From Cylindrotheca closterium (Eukaryota; Bacillariophyta; Bacillariophyceae; Bacillariales; Bacillariaceae): 64,000 nucleotides of DNA. Below, in pieces: positions 9,823-20,884 of this stretch. Location of the stretch: NCBI GenBank assembly GCA_933822405.4, contig CAKOGP040002424.1, forward strand, positions 609,614-673,613, in the 5' to 3' direction. Below the pieces are notes generated by a model that saw nothing but the letters and a program-made list of their open reading frames with translations, did not search any database and was not told the origin of the DNA. The position numbers were made by a program, and so were the translations under genes. The stretch's first letter is position 1, and each line of letters starts with the position of its first letter.

Positions 9823-11511
9823 CTAGGCAATGATTGGATCAAGGAAGAAGAATGGTTTCTTCGTTGGTCCTTGGATTTCAGCTGGACTTTGAATGGCAGT
9901 ATCATCTTCATCTGTCGGTGGTTCCACAGTCTCGTCCTCCATCCTGTTGGCTTCCTTCTTGTTCCTCTTCCTCCTCCTCTTCTTGTCCTTTTTGGTTTCC
10001 TCCTGGCTCTCAGTCGTCGACTCTACAGTCTCACTATCAACATTTCGTTTGGAATCCTCATTTCCAATCTTGAAGAGCCGCGGAATGTATCCATAATTCA
10101 AAAAGAAGGCCCCAATCGCTTGAAACACTTTGGCCCGAAAGGTTGCCACGGAGTCGAATCTCGATTGAATAGTTATCAGTCCTCCCCGAAGGATACCGTA
10201 TTGAACTACGACCACCTTCATCATGGCAATATAAAACAATGCAGCCGCTGCCGCTCGTCCCAGTAGCAATCGTCCTTCGGGAGATACCAAAGAATTGATC
10301 CCAAATGGAACATTCAAGGCTTGTAGCAGTCGCATCGATTTGGATACCGATTCATGGTGTCTTACAATCCGAGGTCTTCGTTGCTGCTGTTGCTGTTGTT
10401 GTTGTTGTTGGGTGACCAATTCTATCTTTTCTTCCACGAATCGAGTCAAAATCCAAGTGAATTGTTCTGGCTTGGTGCGATGTGGCGCCGATCCACCTCC
10501 CAGAATCAAGCATCGATCGCTTGTATTAGACTCCACCGATTCACGAGCACTGGATCCATGTATAAGAGAAGGAGCATCGCCATCCCAAACAATGACAAAG
10601 GGACACTGCAGCGTTTGTTTCAGAAAGGAATCCAACACATCAAACCCCGAAGCCGACGATTGAGAATCCGCTTCCGTCAAATCCCCACACAAGACCAATC
10701 CAGCCACCTGATCTCCTGACAGCATCATGGCTGTTTCCATGGCCAATAACGATTCCTTGTCACATCCTACTAGAACGACCTTTTTCCACTTCATGACTTG
10801 TAAAATGTCCATGACTAAATTGGGAGCATCCTTGGATCTGTTTTTGTTGCTCTCCTTTTCGAGTCGTTCGCAGGCCATGACATTGAATCCTCTCGAGGCC
10901 AACAGCTGCCCAATATCTTTCCAGTGATCTACATTGGGACCCAATAGAATAAAATGGACCGGATTGGATGCATTTCCTCTTGCTCGCGATCGTCCATAGT
11001 ATTTATAGACTACTGGAGAGTTGTCATTGGCGTTATTGTCATCACCATAATTTTGACGCAAGGTATCAAAGTTGTCCTCCATGGTGCGATGATAGTTCTT
11101 GACGTTGTTGTCATTCTCCATTATTTCCTCAGATGAGGAATCGTAATCGTCATAGGCATCCATGGTGGTGGCGGAAAAGGGATCGTAGGACGAAACTTGT
11201 CTCATTGCTCGAATGTCCCAATCGGTCATGAAATTACGACTTTGATCTTTGGTGGAACTTCTACTGATGGATCTTCTTAATGATTTCGGTGTTGCCGTGG
11301 GGCGACGACTTGGATACCTGTCTTCTTCTTGAAACTGAGCATGGAAGTTGTCAGTCGCATAGTGGTCGTTGGGAAAGGATGATCCACCACGACTGATGAT
11401 GGGAAATGACGGTCGGAATTTGTCACTGTGTGCATCACAGAGTGAACTCTTTGGAATGATCACCGACAATATACAGTATTTCAGTACATATATGGGAAGT
11501 ATTTGTTGCAT
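9823..11511 (-). CDS. Membrane protein with a degenerate alpha/beta-hydrolase-like domain
   Basis: 562 residues from ATG 11511. The N-terminus (about residues 1-26, ending SSLCDA) reads as a signal peptide. Residues 30-170 are disordered, rich in Ser, Arg and Asn. Residues 180-360 look like an alpha/beta-hydrolase core: an HFILLGP strand, a helix containing LLASRGFNVMACE, and a VVLVGCDKESLLA elbow. The nucleophile position has GCDKE rather than GxSxG, so catalysis by the usual Ser is unlikely. A poly-Gln run of about ten lies near residue 370. A hydrophobic segment (AAAALFYIAMMKVVVVQ) near 420-440 could span a membrane. The tail is Lys/Arg-rich, then acidic. The gene is convergent with the PH-domain gene; its function is unknown. 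Confidence 0.68.
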   Translation of the reverse strand: MQQILPIYVLKYCILSVIIPKSSLCDAHSDKFRPSFPIISRGGSSFPNDHYATDNFHAQFQEEDRYPSRRPTATPKSLRRSISRSSTKDQSRNFMTDWDIRAMRQVSSYDPFSATTMDAYDDYDSSSEEIMENDNNVKNYHRTMEDNFDTLRQNYGDDNNANDNSPVVYKYYGRSRARGNASNPVHFILLGPNVDHWKDIGQLLASRGFNVMACERLEKESNKNRSKDAPNLVMDILQVMKWKKVVLVGCDKESLLAMETAMMLSGDQVAGLVLCGDLTEADSQSSASGFDVLDSFLKQTLQCPFVIVWDGDAPSLIHGSSARESVESNTSDRCLILGGGSAPHRTKPEQFTWILTRFVEEKIELVTQQQQQQQQQQRRPRIVRHHESVSKSMRLLQALNVPFGINSLVSPEGRLLLGRAAAAALFYIAMMKVVVVQYGILRGGLITIQSRFDSVATFRAKVFQAIGAFFLNYGYIPRLFKIGNEDSKRNVDSETVESTTESQEETKKDKKRRRKRNKKEANRMEDETVEPPTDEDDTAIQSPAEIQGPTKKPFFFLDPIIA

Positions 11512-12002
11512 ATTGGGATCGCAGCTTACGTAGCTGAGAGCGTATTCGTATTGATGGACGTGATGTCGTGGATGCTCGGTTCAGAACTTTTGTGACACTC
11601 ACTCATCACTCACTCATCACTTAAAATCTTTCGACTTCCGCATCTCAATCACGGATAAAAGACAGACTGAAAGGCCGAACACTCTTAACCGAAACTAACG
11701 TTCTGGAAGAAACTCAACGGCTCGAAATACGAATGATCAGATTCCGAGTCCCGTTCCGGATATTGGTGACTAAATTTGTACCTTTCTGAGGGTCACTCCA
11801 TGTACCAGCTTCCGTAGAAGGGCACGCTACAGGAAAAAATGTTCAGCAGAAAAAAGATTCGCGGGCCTTCCTTGTGTGGCGTTGCTTTTGTGACCGATAC
11901 ATTGCTTCCCACCATCGCACCTCGGCACTCCCATCCACTCCGTCGTTGCAGCAACTCCCTGCAAATACAACAAAGCAAAAAGCTTTCAACAAAAAAGAAA
12001 AA
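11512..12002. other. Divergent intergenic / promoter region
   Basis: A 491-bp gap between the start codons of two divergent genes, so it should contain both promoters. A direct duplication of 'cactcatcactc' lies near 11598-11620. No further element was recognised. Confidence 0.45.
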
Positions 12003-14661
12003 ATGGCAGGACGTGGCGGCCAACCTCTGGTCTATCAAATAGATTTCACTGCTGTCGCTAGCGGAAAGCGCATTGCAAGTTCCAAGCGTCGCATCCGTTG
12101 GTAAGTTGCTGCCGTGTGCAGGTTGGGTATTTGGCTTTTGGGCGAACCTGCAGTATTTGGCACGATTGGTGGGTTGTTAGGCTGGTCAATACAACATGAG
12201 CAGTGACCCTTATTGGCTATGGAAATGCCCATCCCTCGTTTGGACGGGGGAGCAGTGGTACCGGCTACATCTCGAAAAATCTGGATGATGGAATGTCGTC
12301 GTGCCGATCTTGCGATGGGACGTTCCGAGGAAACCACAATTCAACCCACCAATGCTCCGACCACTGCATTTTTCAACTATACCTTGACTCACACATTAAA
12401 TTGTTGCCTCCACCCACCCACGCACCCACGCACCCATACTATTAAATTTACAGGAGATTTGGATTTGCCAATTCCCAAGCCTTGGCAGAAGGTCAAACTG
12501 GAACCAATTGCCGTGGTGAAGAACATGATGTGACAATCATTTGGAGTGTTACCTCTGGAAAGCGAGTTGTGATGATGGACGGCAAGGAGACTCACTATTC
12601 CAACAGCCGCAACAATGTTTTCGAGTACAGTTGGACCATGCGCGGAAATCACGTCCTCAAGATTCTAGCTCATGCTTCTCCTCCCATGTCGCCAACTCCT
12701 GGATTTCGTCAATATGATCTTTATGTCGACGGCCAATCCTTTTTCACCTTTCCCAAGGTCTTTCGTCTTGGACTTGCGGCCAATGATCCCCGCGCTCAGA
12801 CTCGTTCTCCTCGCGGGACTCCGGTCCGGGCTGAACGAGGACAACGGTACCCCAGCGGATCCAACAGTGTTCGTAGCACGGGATCGGCCAACCTTGCCAA
12901 TATCGAGGCACCCCACAATCCCGATGAAGAGGAGGCGTACCTTCGTGAGGCCATTAAGAATTCCCTAAAGGAATCGGCTGCTGGTGGTGGTCGATCGGGT
13001 GGCAGTGTGGTTTCGGCACCTCCCACCACTGGCGACAACCTGCTTCTCGACTTTTCGGCTCCAGCTCCAACCCAAGCGTATCCTGCCTTGCCAGGACCTG
13101 CTCCAGCGCCTGGTATGGAGTTCTTTGGAGCTCCTCCACAACAACAGTATGCGTAAGAATGAATCGCTATGCCAGTATCTTTTTGTTTGTGTGATTCATT
13201 TCAACTCACACTCATGTTCCTTCATTGTACAGCGCTCTTCCTCCTTCTACCAATGCTCCTCCTCAAAATGGATACGGTGCTGATCCATGGGGTGCTCCGG
13301 CGTCGGTTGGCGGCGGGTCCTATGGCACAGCTCCTCCAGCCTCTACCTATCAGCCACCCGCTCCGGCACCAGCTTATGGTGCTGCCCCTGCCGATCCGTT
13401 CGAGGCTCAGCAACAAGCTTATGGTCAATCGCAAGCTTATGGCCAACCACCAGCACAGCCTGGATACGGTGCTCCACCTCCAAACCCATACGGTGCTCCA
13501 GATGCTGGAGCTGCTGCCAATCCATTTGGGGCTCCTTCTCAACAGCCACCTGCACAACCTGCTTATGGTCAACCACCTGCACAACCTGCATATGGTCAGC
13601 CACCTGCATATGGTCAACCTGAGACTCCACGAGGGGCTGTGGTTCCGGGCGGTCAAGACTTTGCCACTCCAACTACGCAAGCTTCCACCCTTGGATTTGC
13701 GTCTCCAGTCGGCATGCCTAGTGCTGGTGGCGGAGATCCCTTTGGAGCACCACAGGCCGCTCCAGATGCCTATGGAGCACCACAACAAGCCGCCCCGGAT
13801 GCCTATGGAGCACCACAACAAGCAACCCCGGATGCTTTTGCCCAACCAGCCGCTCCAGATGCCTATGCTCAACCAGCTGCTGCGGATCCATTTGCGCAAC
13901 CAGCCCAACCTCCAGCACCTTCCGATCCATTTGCGGCTGCTCCAGCGGCACCACCTTCCGAGCCTGCGCCAGAACCATCCCAAAACGATCCTGCTCTCTT
14001 TAGCATGAACAGTTTGAGTGGACAGCAGCAGCCATTGGTGTCCGAAGGTATGACCTCAAATGCGGCATCTGGCAGTTTGGCGGATCAAGCATACAGCAAA
14101 TTGGTGAACATGGATGCATTTGATTTGGTCAAAGGAAAGCAGGAACAACAACGAGCCAACCCATTTGACATGGGAACCACTGCTTCGTCAATGGACAATT
14201 CTGCTCCTTTGTCTCAACTGAAATCAAAAAATTCCTCCAATGGCCAAAAGAAGCCAGTCTTGACTTCCGCACCAGCAGATAATGCGCTTGTCTTGTCGGG
14301 AAGTCAACAGGGTAACTTTGGAGGTTATGGTGCCCAACTTGGTGGTGGTATGGGTATGGGACAACAAACGATGGGTGGAATGGGTCAGCAACCAATGATG
14401 GGTCAGCAGCCAATGGGTGGAATGGGTCAGCAACCAATGGGCGGAATGGGTCAGCAACCAATGGGTGGAATGGGTCAACCAGCCATGGGACAACAACCAA
14501 TGGGACAGTACGGCCAGCAGCCTATGATGCAACAACAGCAATATGGACAACAGCCCATGATGCAACAACAACAGCAGCAGCAATATGGACAACAACAGCA
14601 ACAGCCGCAATATCAACAGCAACAGTATGGTCAAGCGCCTCAATCGTTTGGAGGTTTTTGA
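12003..14661 (+). CDS. FAIM-like beta-sandwich protein with UIM and Pro/Ala/Gln/Met-rich tail
   Basis: Three exons: 12003-12100, 12454-13152 and 13233-14661, giving 741 residues. Splices are gtaagt/acag and gtaaga/acag, and the frame is kept across both. Exon 1 plus early exon 2 encodes a beta-rich domain (to about residue 125) with IIWSVTSGKRVVMMDGKE and FRQYDLYVDGQSFFTF. The SGKRVV-x-DGKE phrase resembles FAIM (Fas apoptotic inhibitory molecule) domains; that match is moderate. At about residues 190-206, EEEAYLREAIKNSLKES fits a ubiquitin-interacting motif (acidic run, Ala, Ser four later). The remaining 500 residues are low complexity: PAYGQP, APDAYG and GGMGQQPM repeats, ending SFGGF. The first intron (353 nt) is much longer than other introns here. 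A ubiquitin-linked adaptor or condensate-prone protein is inferred. Confidence 0.78.
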
Positions 14662-14862
14662 GCTGACAAATGTATTGCAAATTTGATTCAACAATGGTCC
14701 GCGGTTATGGATGCCTACTATGTGTCGATTGTGCGGCATCCGTTTCCAACAAGTGGATCCCCCCCAAACAGCCTATACTGGAAAAGCAAAGCTGCGATTT
14801 TCCTCCCGCCAGGGAACTTTTAAAAATTCTAGTCTGACAAGTTTAAAAAATGCTACATTGAT

Positions 14863-16083
14863 TCATCTTGCTTCTCGTTCTCTCAAGCCGTTGAGCAGTA
14901 TCCCCGTCGCCACCGGAACGCTCAACGAGTCCACCTCTGATTCTATCTGAATACGAAGCTTGTGCGTTGCTGCCTCCCGAACTGCCAATGAGATCCCATT
15001 CCCTTCGTTCCCCATAATGCAACACCAGGACTTTGGAAGGTTCCCACGTTTAATGTCGGAAAGAAGGCAGTTTGTCTCCAATACGGCTGCATAACTAGTC
15101 ACATTGAATCGCGGGCTCGACCATTTTGATATGGTTGCTGCCAGATTATTGACTCGCACTATGGGTATTCGGAAGATGTGACCCATTGATACCCGAATGG
15201 TTCGCCGATACCAGCAATCGCACGTATCCTGGGACAACACGACAACATCTACACCAAAGGCGGACGCGGTACGAATCATGGACCCCAGGTTGGCATTGTC
15301 GCAAATTCCATCAAGTGCTAGCATCCGTAATGGTTCTGATTTCTGACTCATCCTCTTGTTTTGCAAGAAGGAATCCAGCCATGCTTCGTCTCGACCCATT
15401 GGGACAATTCCGCAAGCGAGGGCTCCGCGAGCAATTGGAAAACCAGCAACCATGCTCAATACAAATTCGGAGCCAATCAATACCTTGAAACCAGGGTGAT
15501 TACTATTTTGGCTATCTCGCTCACGCCGTATTCTCATTGCTTCCTCAACATCGTTGATCAATCGCACAGGTTCATCAAACAGGGAACATGGTTTGAGAAA
15601 TATGCTCTTTAGTTGGATTGGACTCAATCCATAATGATTTGCATTTGTTTGCGTTGATTGTTGAATGAGGATGCGAATCGTCTCGGTGCTTTCCGCAATG
15701 AAGTAGCGTTGCCCATCATTGAATTTGGCATTTTTGCTTCCCGTTTCTTGAATGTCAACAAATGGAAGCAAACAGAGTGAAAGATCAGATTCTCTCTCGC
15801 TTTGTGATGATTTGACCTTCTTGATATCATCCTCAGACACAAATGAGGCAAAGTCGCTATGGGAATCAACCCATTGCTGCCTCACTTTTTCCCTTTCTTC
15901 CTCTTCTCTCTTGCGAGACTGCTTTGCCTCCCACTGCCATAATAGTCATTGAAAGCACAATTTTAAATCATAAGAGATAAAGAATCGAACAAACTGGAAG
16001 GTGCAAAGCTTCTGACTAACCTTTCGTCTCTTTTGTTCCCTGGTTGCATTGCCATCGGCAAGGCGCTTACCGGAATCTGCCAT
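14863..16083 (-). CDS. SpoU/TrmH-family RNA 2'-O-ribose methyltransferase
   Basis: Two exons: 16083-16021 (21 codons from ATG 16083) and 15933-14863, 377 residues. The intron (gttagt...ggcag) joins KRRK to WEAKQ. The C-terminal SPOUT domain has all three SpoU motifs: motif 1 with DNANLGSMIRTASAFG near residues 228-245, carrying the catalytic Arg; motif 2 with GNEGNGIS near 331; and motif 3 with SLSVPVATGILL near 363. These make the trefoil-knot S-adenosylmethionine site. The family methylates ribose 2'-OH in rRNA or tRNA; which RNA this one modifies cannot be told. The N-terminal 45 residues are very charged (KREEEEREK). It is convergent with the FAIM-like gene and divergent from the MsrB-like gene, with only 235 bp between starts. 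Confidence 0.88.
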
Positions 16084-16318
16084 GGTTGGCCAGGTAGATT
16101 TGATGAGGACAGCTCATTTGCATTTTTACTTGCTTGCTTGAGATGGTTTTGTTGCGACTTTGACCCATCCGACTAGAATCGAAGATCCAAGAATGAGAAA
16201 CCACCTGTGCAATATTTTGTCGTTCACAAGAACACCAACTCATCCTCAATAATCATCGAACGACTCATTAATCAAACTAAAGCAAGAAAGCAAGAAAGCA
16301 AGAAACGATCACAGCAAC

Positions 16319-17194
16319 ATGCCCAAATCATTTCCTCCTCCATGTGTTATGGGTGACGAGAGCATCATGGCTCCAAAGGCCCAGTAAGTGAACTTTTGTG
16401 GGTTTGACCATTATGAATAAATGAATCCAACAACGGTCCTCACATGCATCTGTTTTGCCAGTGGTACCTCTGCCATTCCTGTTCAAGAGAAGCTACGTTG
16501 GGGGTGCGACGTTAAGAAGGCTGACGAAATTTGTAATTTCAATCGCGTAAGGAATTCTTCTCTTGTGATTTAATTTAATGTGATGTGATGCTTTTGGTGA
16601 TCTGATATTGCTCCCGTCTCGATGTCACACTGTGCAGCACTATGCCGAGCACAGTGGTTACTTTGAAAAGACCACCTTTAAGAAGGAAGCTAGAGAGGTG
16701 AGGGAAAATATGTCTTGGATTATGAGATACACAAACGAATCAAGAAGCTGACGACAATCTCCACGATTTGCAGGCCAGTGGACCGATCAAGTTCTACGAT
16801 TCCAACACTGGAAAACATTTGTTTACAGCACCAGTTGGTCGTACGATGAACGAATTCCTCATTGAGAGTAAGCTATTTGGGCGCGGCTGGCAAGGCTTTT
16901 GTTTTGAAATTGGATCAGACACCTAACCTTGACTGGTTGAAATATAGGCTCTGCTCATGGTTGGCCAAGCTTCCGTGACGCTGAGGTGAACTGGGAATAT
17001 GTTCGTTGTCTACCTAATGGAGAGTCCGTAAGCGTCGATGGAACACACCTTGGTAAGTATTTTTTAGTGATGGGAAATGTGCATCTCGGAATTTTGAAAT
17101 CTAATGTTCGCTTCTTGCAGGACACAATCTGCCAGATGACAAAGGATCTCGGTACTGTATCAATTTGGTTTCGGTTGCAGGCACAGAAATGTAG
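16319..17194 (+). CDS. MsrB-like protein (peptide methionine-R-sulfoxide reductase fold)
   Basis: Six exons: 16319-16383, 16462-16546, 16638-16697, 16774-16867, 16948-17052 and 17121-17194, giving 160 residues with all five splices in frame. Introns are 68-91 nt. This is the most intron-dense gene in the window. The second half matches MsrB: GWPSF near residue 105, THLGHNLPD near 136, and RYCIN near 146, where the Cys is the catalytic position. Family MsrB proteins usually bind zinc through two CxxC pairs; here the pair before the HLGH loop is reduced to a single Cys (VRCLPNGES), so a zinc-less form is likely. No targeting peptide is obvious. Three copies of AGCAAGAA lie in the leader at about 16282-16306. 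Reduction of methionine-R-sulfoxide is inferred from the family. Confidence 0.78.
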
Positions 17195-17417
17195 ACTTTA
17201 TCCTAGACCATACGCCATATTATAAGAGTTTAAAATGCTTTAAAAATGTATCTATTGAGTCTATATTCCATAATACAGGCGTTTAGTTCAGAGGTTCTCG
17301 GTCCTTGATCAACTTGGTTTCAGTTGCAAGTCGAGAAATGTAGTCTCCATCATGGACTGCCCACCACATCACAACATCATCTGTTGAGTCCATAGTCTAT
17401 CTTGGTGTACCGGTATC

Positions 17418-18095
17418 TTAAATTACAGCCATTTGGTTCAGGTTCATTTGTGCGATTTGTTCAGTAGAGATGGGTTCCTTCTCTTCTGGTTGATCGTCGA
17501 CCTTCGCCCTTGCAACTTTCCCTGCAAACAAGACAGACTTGCTTTTTTTCAGAAGGTGTCCATGGCCCAATCGAACTTTGACTTCTTCGATTTCACCAAG
17601 TGAGGCTTGCTTGTTGGCAACACGAGTAAATTGTTTTGCACTCATGGGGTTGCGAAAAACAAATGTGTACTCAATATCTCCCAAACTTGATTTCAACACA
17701 ACGGTGTCTTCATCAGATGTATCTCGATTTGCTTTCATATGCGCAAGTCTAATCGCATACTTTGGCGACGGACTCATCTCGTTCTTGAATACAAAGCAGA
17801 ATGCTCCTTTGACCACAAGGAATCTTTCTTTCGACGATGTATCCGTACTTTGAAAGCACCCACACTTGTATCCAATGACGCCTCTACTAAGCTCTGTATA
17901 ACCTTCAAAATCTGCACCATGACATCCTCTAAGCGCTTTAACATCAGCACCTCTTTCACCCTTCGATCGTCGGAAGCGTTGACTCAGCCTTTTGAAGAAG
18001 CTGCTTTGACGTCTACTGGAAGGTGGTTGGTTCAGTTTTGGTTTGGGGTGTTCTTCCTTTGATGGCTTGAATTGGACAGGCATCTTTTCACTCAT
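17418..18095 (-). CDS. Small basic protein, possible PH-like domain (unknown function)
   Basis: 225 residues from ATG 18093-18095. The first 45 residues are Lys/Pro/Ser/Arg-rich with RRQSSFFKRLSQRFRR, a possible membrane- or nucleus-directing basic stretch. Residues 75-170 contain alternating strands (KERFLVVKGAFCFVFK, IEYTFVFRNPMSAKQFTRVA) that resemble a PH-type fold ending in a helix, but the match is weak. The C-terminus is acidic, then TEQIAQMNLNQM. No family recognised. It is convergent with the MsrB-like gene. Confidence 0.6.
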   Translation of the reverse strand: MSEKMPVQFKPSKEEHPKPKLNQPPSSRRQSSFFKRLSQRFRRSKGERGADVKALRGCHGADFEGYTELSRGVIGYKCGCFQSTDTSSKERFLVVKGAFCFVFKNEMSPSPKYAIRLAHMKANRDTSDEDTVVLKSSLGDIEYTFVFRNPMSAKQFTRVANKQASLGEIEEVKVRLGHGHLLKKSKSVLFAGKVARAKVDDQPEEKEPISTEQIAQMNLNQMAVI

Positions 18096-18286
18096 TTCCT
18101 ATCGTTGTTGCTTTGGTTTGTTGTTTCTTGTTTGGTTTTGTGAGCTTTGGGACATGATGGGATACCAAGTAGCTCAGAGAAGTGATAATAGTATCAGTAG
18201 TCGTGCCTATTTTCCAATTCGACTCGATCGATCAAAAACTTGAAGTGATCAAACAAGTTAATAGCATGACTGGAGGTTGGCTCATC

Positions 18287-19503
18287 TCAGTTCAGCTTAG
18301 GCCCTTTCTTACTTTCATGGGCGCCATCAAAGAAATTTGAGTCGAAAATATGTTCCAACAACTGCAAGGCAAGAGTCTCTTCTCTATCAACATCATTTGA
18401 TAGCAGTTTCCGCAGAAGTGTGTCATTCGATGAGGACTTTCCTCGTTTTCGTTTCCTTGTATCCTCATGTTTCCGTTTGGGTTGATTGCTCAGATCGTGA
18501 CTGAATCGACATGCATCCCCATTCAAACACTTTCCATTTTTCATAAAGTATCGACACGGTCGAGAACCCATTGAAGGTGGTATTCTTGCATTCGGAGAAG
18601 TACATGTACTGGGCTTTTTGGTCGTGGATATTTCAGTCAAGTGAGTAGTAGTTTCTTGCACAAGCGACTTTTGCATGTCATCCTTTTTCTCCTCTTCCCT
18701 CTCGTCAGGGGTTTCATCCTCTGAGTCAGATGAAGAGCCATAGCCACCTAAAAGTGATGAGAGCCCCGTAGTTTTGGAAGCTTTTGCAGTGGTGTCCTTC
18801 GTTGGAGAGGCCACATTCGTTTCGTTCGATTCCGCATTTGCTTGCCTCGGGAAGCGCTTTTTCCTATCAGCGATCCACTTTTGAATATCCTCTGGTCTAT
18901 TACCCACACAAACTCGAAACCTTTGAACACGGCATCCAGGAACAGCGACCGTAACAGTTTTGAAACCCGAACCAGAAAATTTACCATGACTTGCCAGATA
19001 GTGAGCCTTTGAATGGACAGGATCAGATACCACGTTTTTGGATGTGAAGAGGTATCATAACATCATTGACTTACCTTCACAATCTTTGGTGCACCTTCGA
19101 ATGAGCATTCCGTGCACTTGACGTGACTTTTTCTGTGAGCCTTGAGTGCGCGTTCCGACTCCACAGTTACGTCGCACGCATCACAAGTCCATGTCTCTAT
19201 TTGTTGTTGTTGTGATTGATGCTGCTGTGTTGTGCTTGTGCTACCCAAGCAAGGCATATTTGGTGCCGCTGCATTCAGATGAGCATATTGACGGACTGCA
19301 GTAGATTGAGCAGAAGACCAAACCGAAGCGGATGTTGATGACTGATTGTAATTATAGTTGTACCCAAACGTCATCGGTGATGCTGCGAAGGCAGTCGGTA
19401 CTGGAGGTCCATGAGAGTGTCGATATCCATCTTGATTTGATGGTTGAGCTGACGGGGTAGCCTTGTATGAATGGAAACCAGTTGGCGGCTTTCGTTGATC
19501 CAT
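18287..19503 (-). CDS. NUFIP1-like zinc-finger protein (C2H2 + CCCH)
   Basis: Two exons: 19503-19075 and 19006-18287, 382 residues; the intron is 68 nt (gtaagt...aaag). The N-terminus is Ser/Gln/Pro-rich. A C2H2 finger (CDAC...H-x4-H) lies near residues 108-130. The NUFIP1 core helix IQKWIADRKKRFP is near 182-195, and this phrase is the best family evidence. A canonical CCCH finger (C-x8-C-x5-C-x3-H) lies near 290-312. A leucine-rich C-terminal helix follows. In known systems NUFIP1/Rsa1 works with the R2TP chaperone in box C/D snoRNP assembly, a nuclear role. The frame is open upstream of 19503 to an earlier ATG at 19602, but MDQRKPP at 19503 looks the more natural start. Confidence 0.78.
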
Positions 19504-19790
19504 CTTTGTTGTGAAATTGAAAATAAGCAGCAAAAATTGTTGGTTGAATTCTGATGCGCGGCTTCCGCGCATCAAATCGGATTGTTTGTAAAGCAGACTC
19601 ATAGTAATACAACATTTACACTAGCTAGTAAAAGTCCGATCACTTTCTTTCTAGACTCATATGTTCTTTCTATTCATTTATACTATCTCTATATATATTT
19701 GGAGACTCTTGCACTGTACTTCTTCTTTCTTCTACACAACGTCGTCGCACAGCAATAGCAGGATGCATAATTGACCCATGTTTGGGGCGT

Positions 19791-20210
19791 TTACTCCTCT
19801 TCATCCATGGCTCCGTGTTCTCGCAAAAGTCTTCTAGAGGAAGAAGAGTCAGACGAGTCAGAGGATGCCGAAGATGCCGATGATACAGATGATACCGATG
19901 ATACCGATGATACCGAGGAGGCAGAAGAAACAGACTTCACCGAAGAGACGGTCTTCACCGACGGCAGCGATTGGACGGAAGGCTCAGACTTGCTAGACAT
20001 CTTGGTAGAAGAGGACTTGAGAGAACTAGCAGATGCAGATTTGATCGTAGCTGTAGCAACTGGTACCGCGACAGTAACAGGCGCAAACGAAGAGCTAGCA
20101 ACAGGTACAGTTGTTTGCAAGCGGCGGGTATCTCGAGGTTTCTTGGCCAAGATGGTGCGTGGTGCGGCAACAGCAAGGATGAATGCGAGGATGAGGGCGA
20201 ATTTGTTCAT
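19791..20210 (-). CDS. Secreted Ser/Lys/Val/Ala-rich protein, array copy 1
   Basis: 139 residues from ATG 20208-20210. The frame extends upstream, but the signal peptide starts exactly at MNKFALILAF, so this ATG is chosen. Order: signal peptide (residues 1-22, ending TILA); KKPRDTRRLQ with a dibasic/RxL site; a Val/Ala/Thr region; a Ser/Lys-rich stretch (SSLKSSSTKMSSK); SSVK and SSV triplet repeats; then SSSSRRLLREHG and an acidic end, MDEEE. No Cys in the mature part and no known domain. It is secreted or cell-wall directed by inference. Signal peptide, Ser/Lys composition and RRL sites are silaffin-like, but no close match can be claimed. Its 3' flank differs from all other copies (it lacks the 'ttgcactg' half of a stem), suggesting an older edge copy. 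The opposite strand is also open but is a compositional shadow. Confidence 0.82.
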   Translation of the reverse strand: MNKFALILAFILAVAAPRTILAKKPRDTRRLQTTVPVASSSFAPVTVAVPVATATIKSASASSLKSSSTKMSSKSEPSVQSLPSVKTVSSVKSVSSASSVSSVSSVSSVSSASSASSDSSDSSSSRRLLREHGAMDEEE

Positions 20211-20884
20211 TTTGGTACTGATGATGGCCGAATGCTTAATGAGCTTCCGGTTGATATAAGAGTTGTTTGATTCTGATTTTGTGAGATGAACGGAGATGAA
20301 GGTCAAGAGTCTTCATGATGATCTACGATCCAAGAAAGGATCAGTGCAAGATTGCTTGAGTCTTGTACTGGATTGAAAGGCGAGGAAAATCGATATCTTC
20401 CCACAGATAATGGAAGCCTCTCCAAATTTCCGACTTCCAAGGGTGAATGCTCAGAATTTTGTCGTGATTTTGGTTGTGAGTCTGTTTGTTGGCACAAAAT
20501 TTGAACACATATTTTTTTTGAGTTGATCGCTGTTTCCATTGGAAGATTGACAAAGCTTTACAAATAATGCTGACATTTCCTACTTATGGTGTGGTTGCAG
20601 AAAAATTTAATCACACGAGAAGCCGCAGAATTCCCTCTATCGTTCACAAGATCGATATATCTCTTGACAATGAATCAATCTTGCTAAACATGACTAGGAA
20701 GCAATGGATTTTCCTCGCCTTTCAATCCAGTACAAGAATCAAACAATCTTGTAATGGCCGATGGATCGTGAGTCATGATGGAGACTCTTGACCTTCATCT
20801 CAGTTCATCTCACAAAGGCAAAAACAAATAACTTTGATAAAAACCAGAAAACTCAGCAAGCATTCGACCATCATCAGTACCAAA
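20211..20884. promoter_or_regulatory. Divergent promoter region, unit 1
   Basis: 674 bp between the divergent ATGs of copies 1 and 2. The outer ends are imperfect inverted repeats of each other (for example 'cttgaccttcatctc' on both sides). The central part, near 20400-20690, is not symmetric. The two leaders therefore represent two diverged promoter types. Confidence 0.6.

Noticed and set aside
12213..12533. ORF inside the first intron of the FAIM-like gene
   Set aside because: It crosses the acceptor site and the start of exon 2 in the wrong frame; the splice model gives a continuous, family-like protein.
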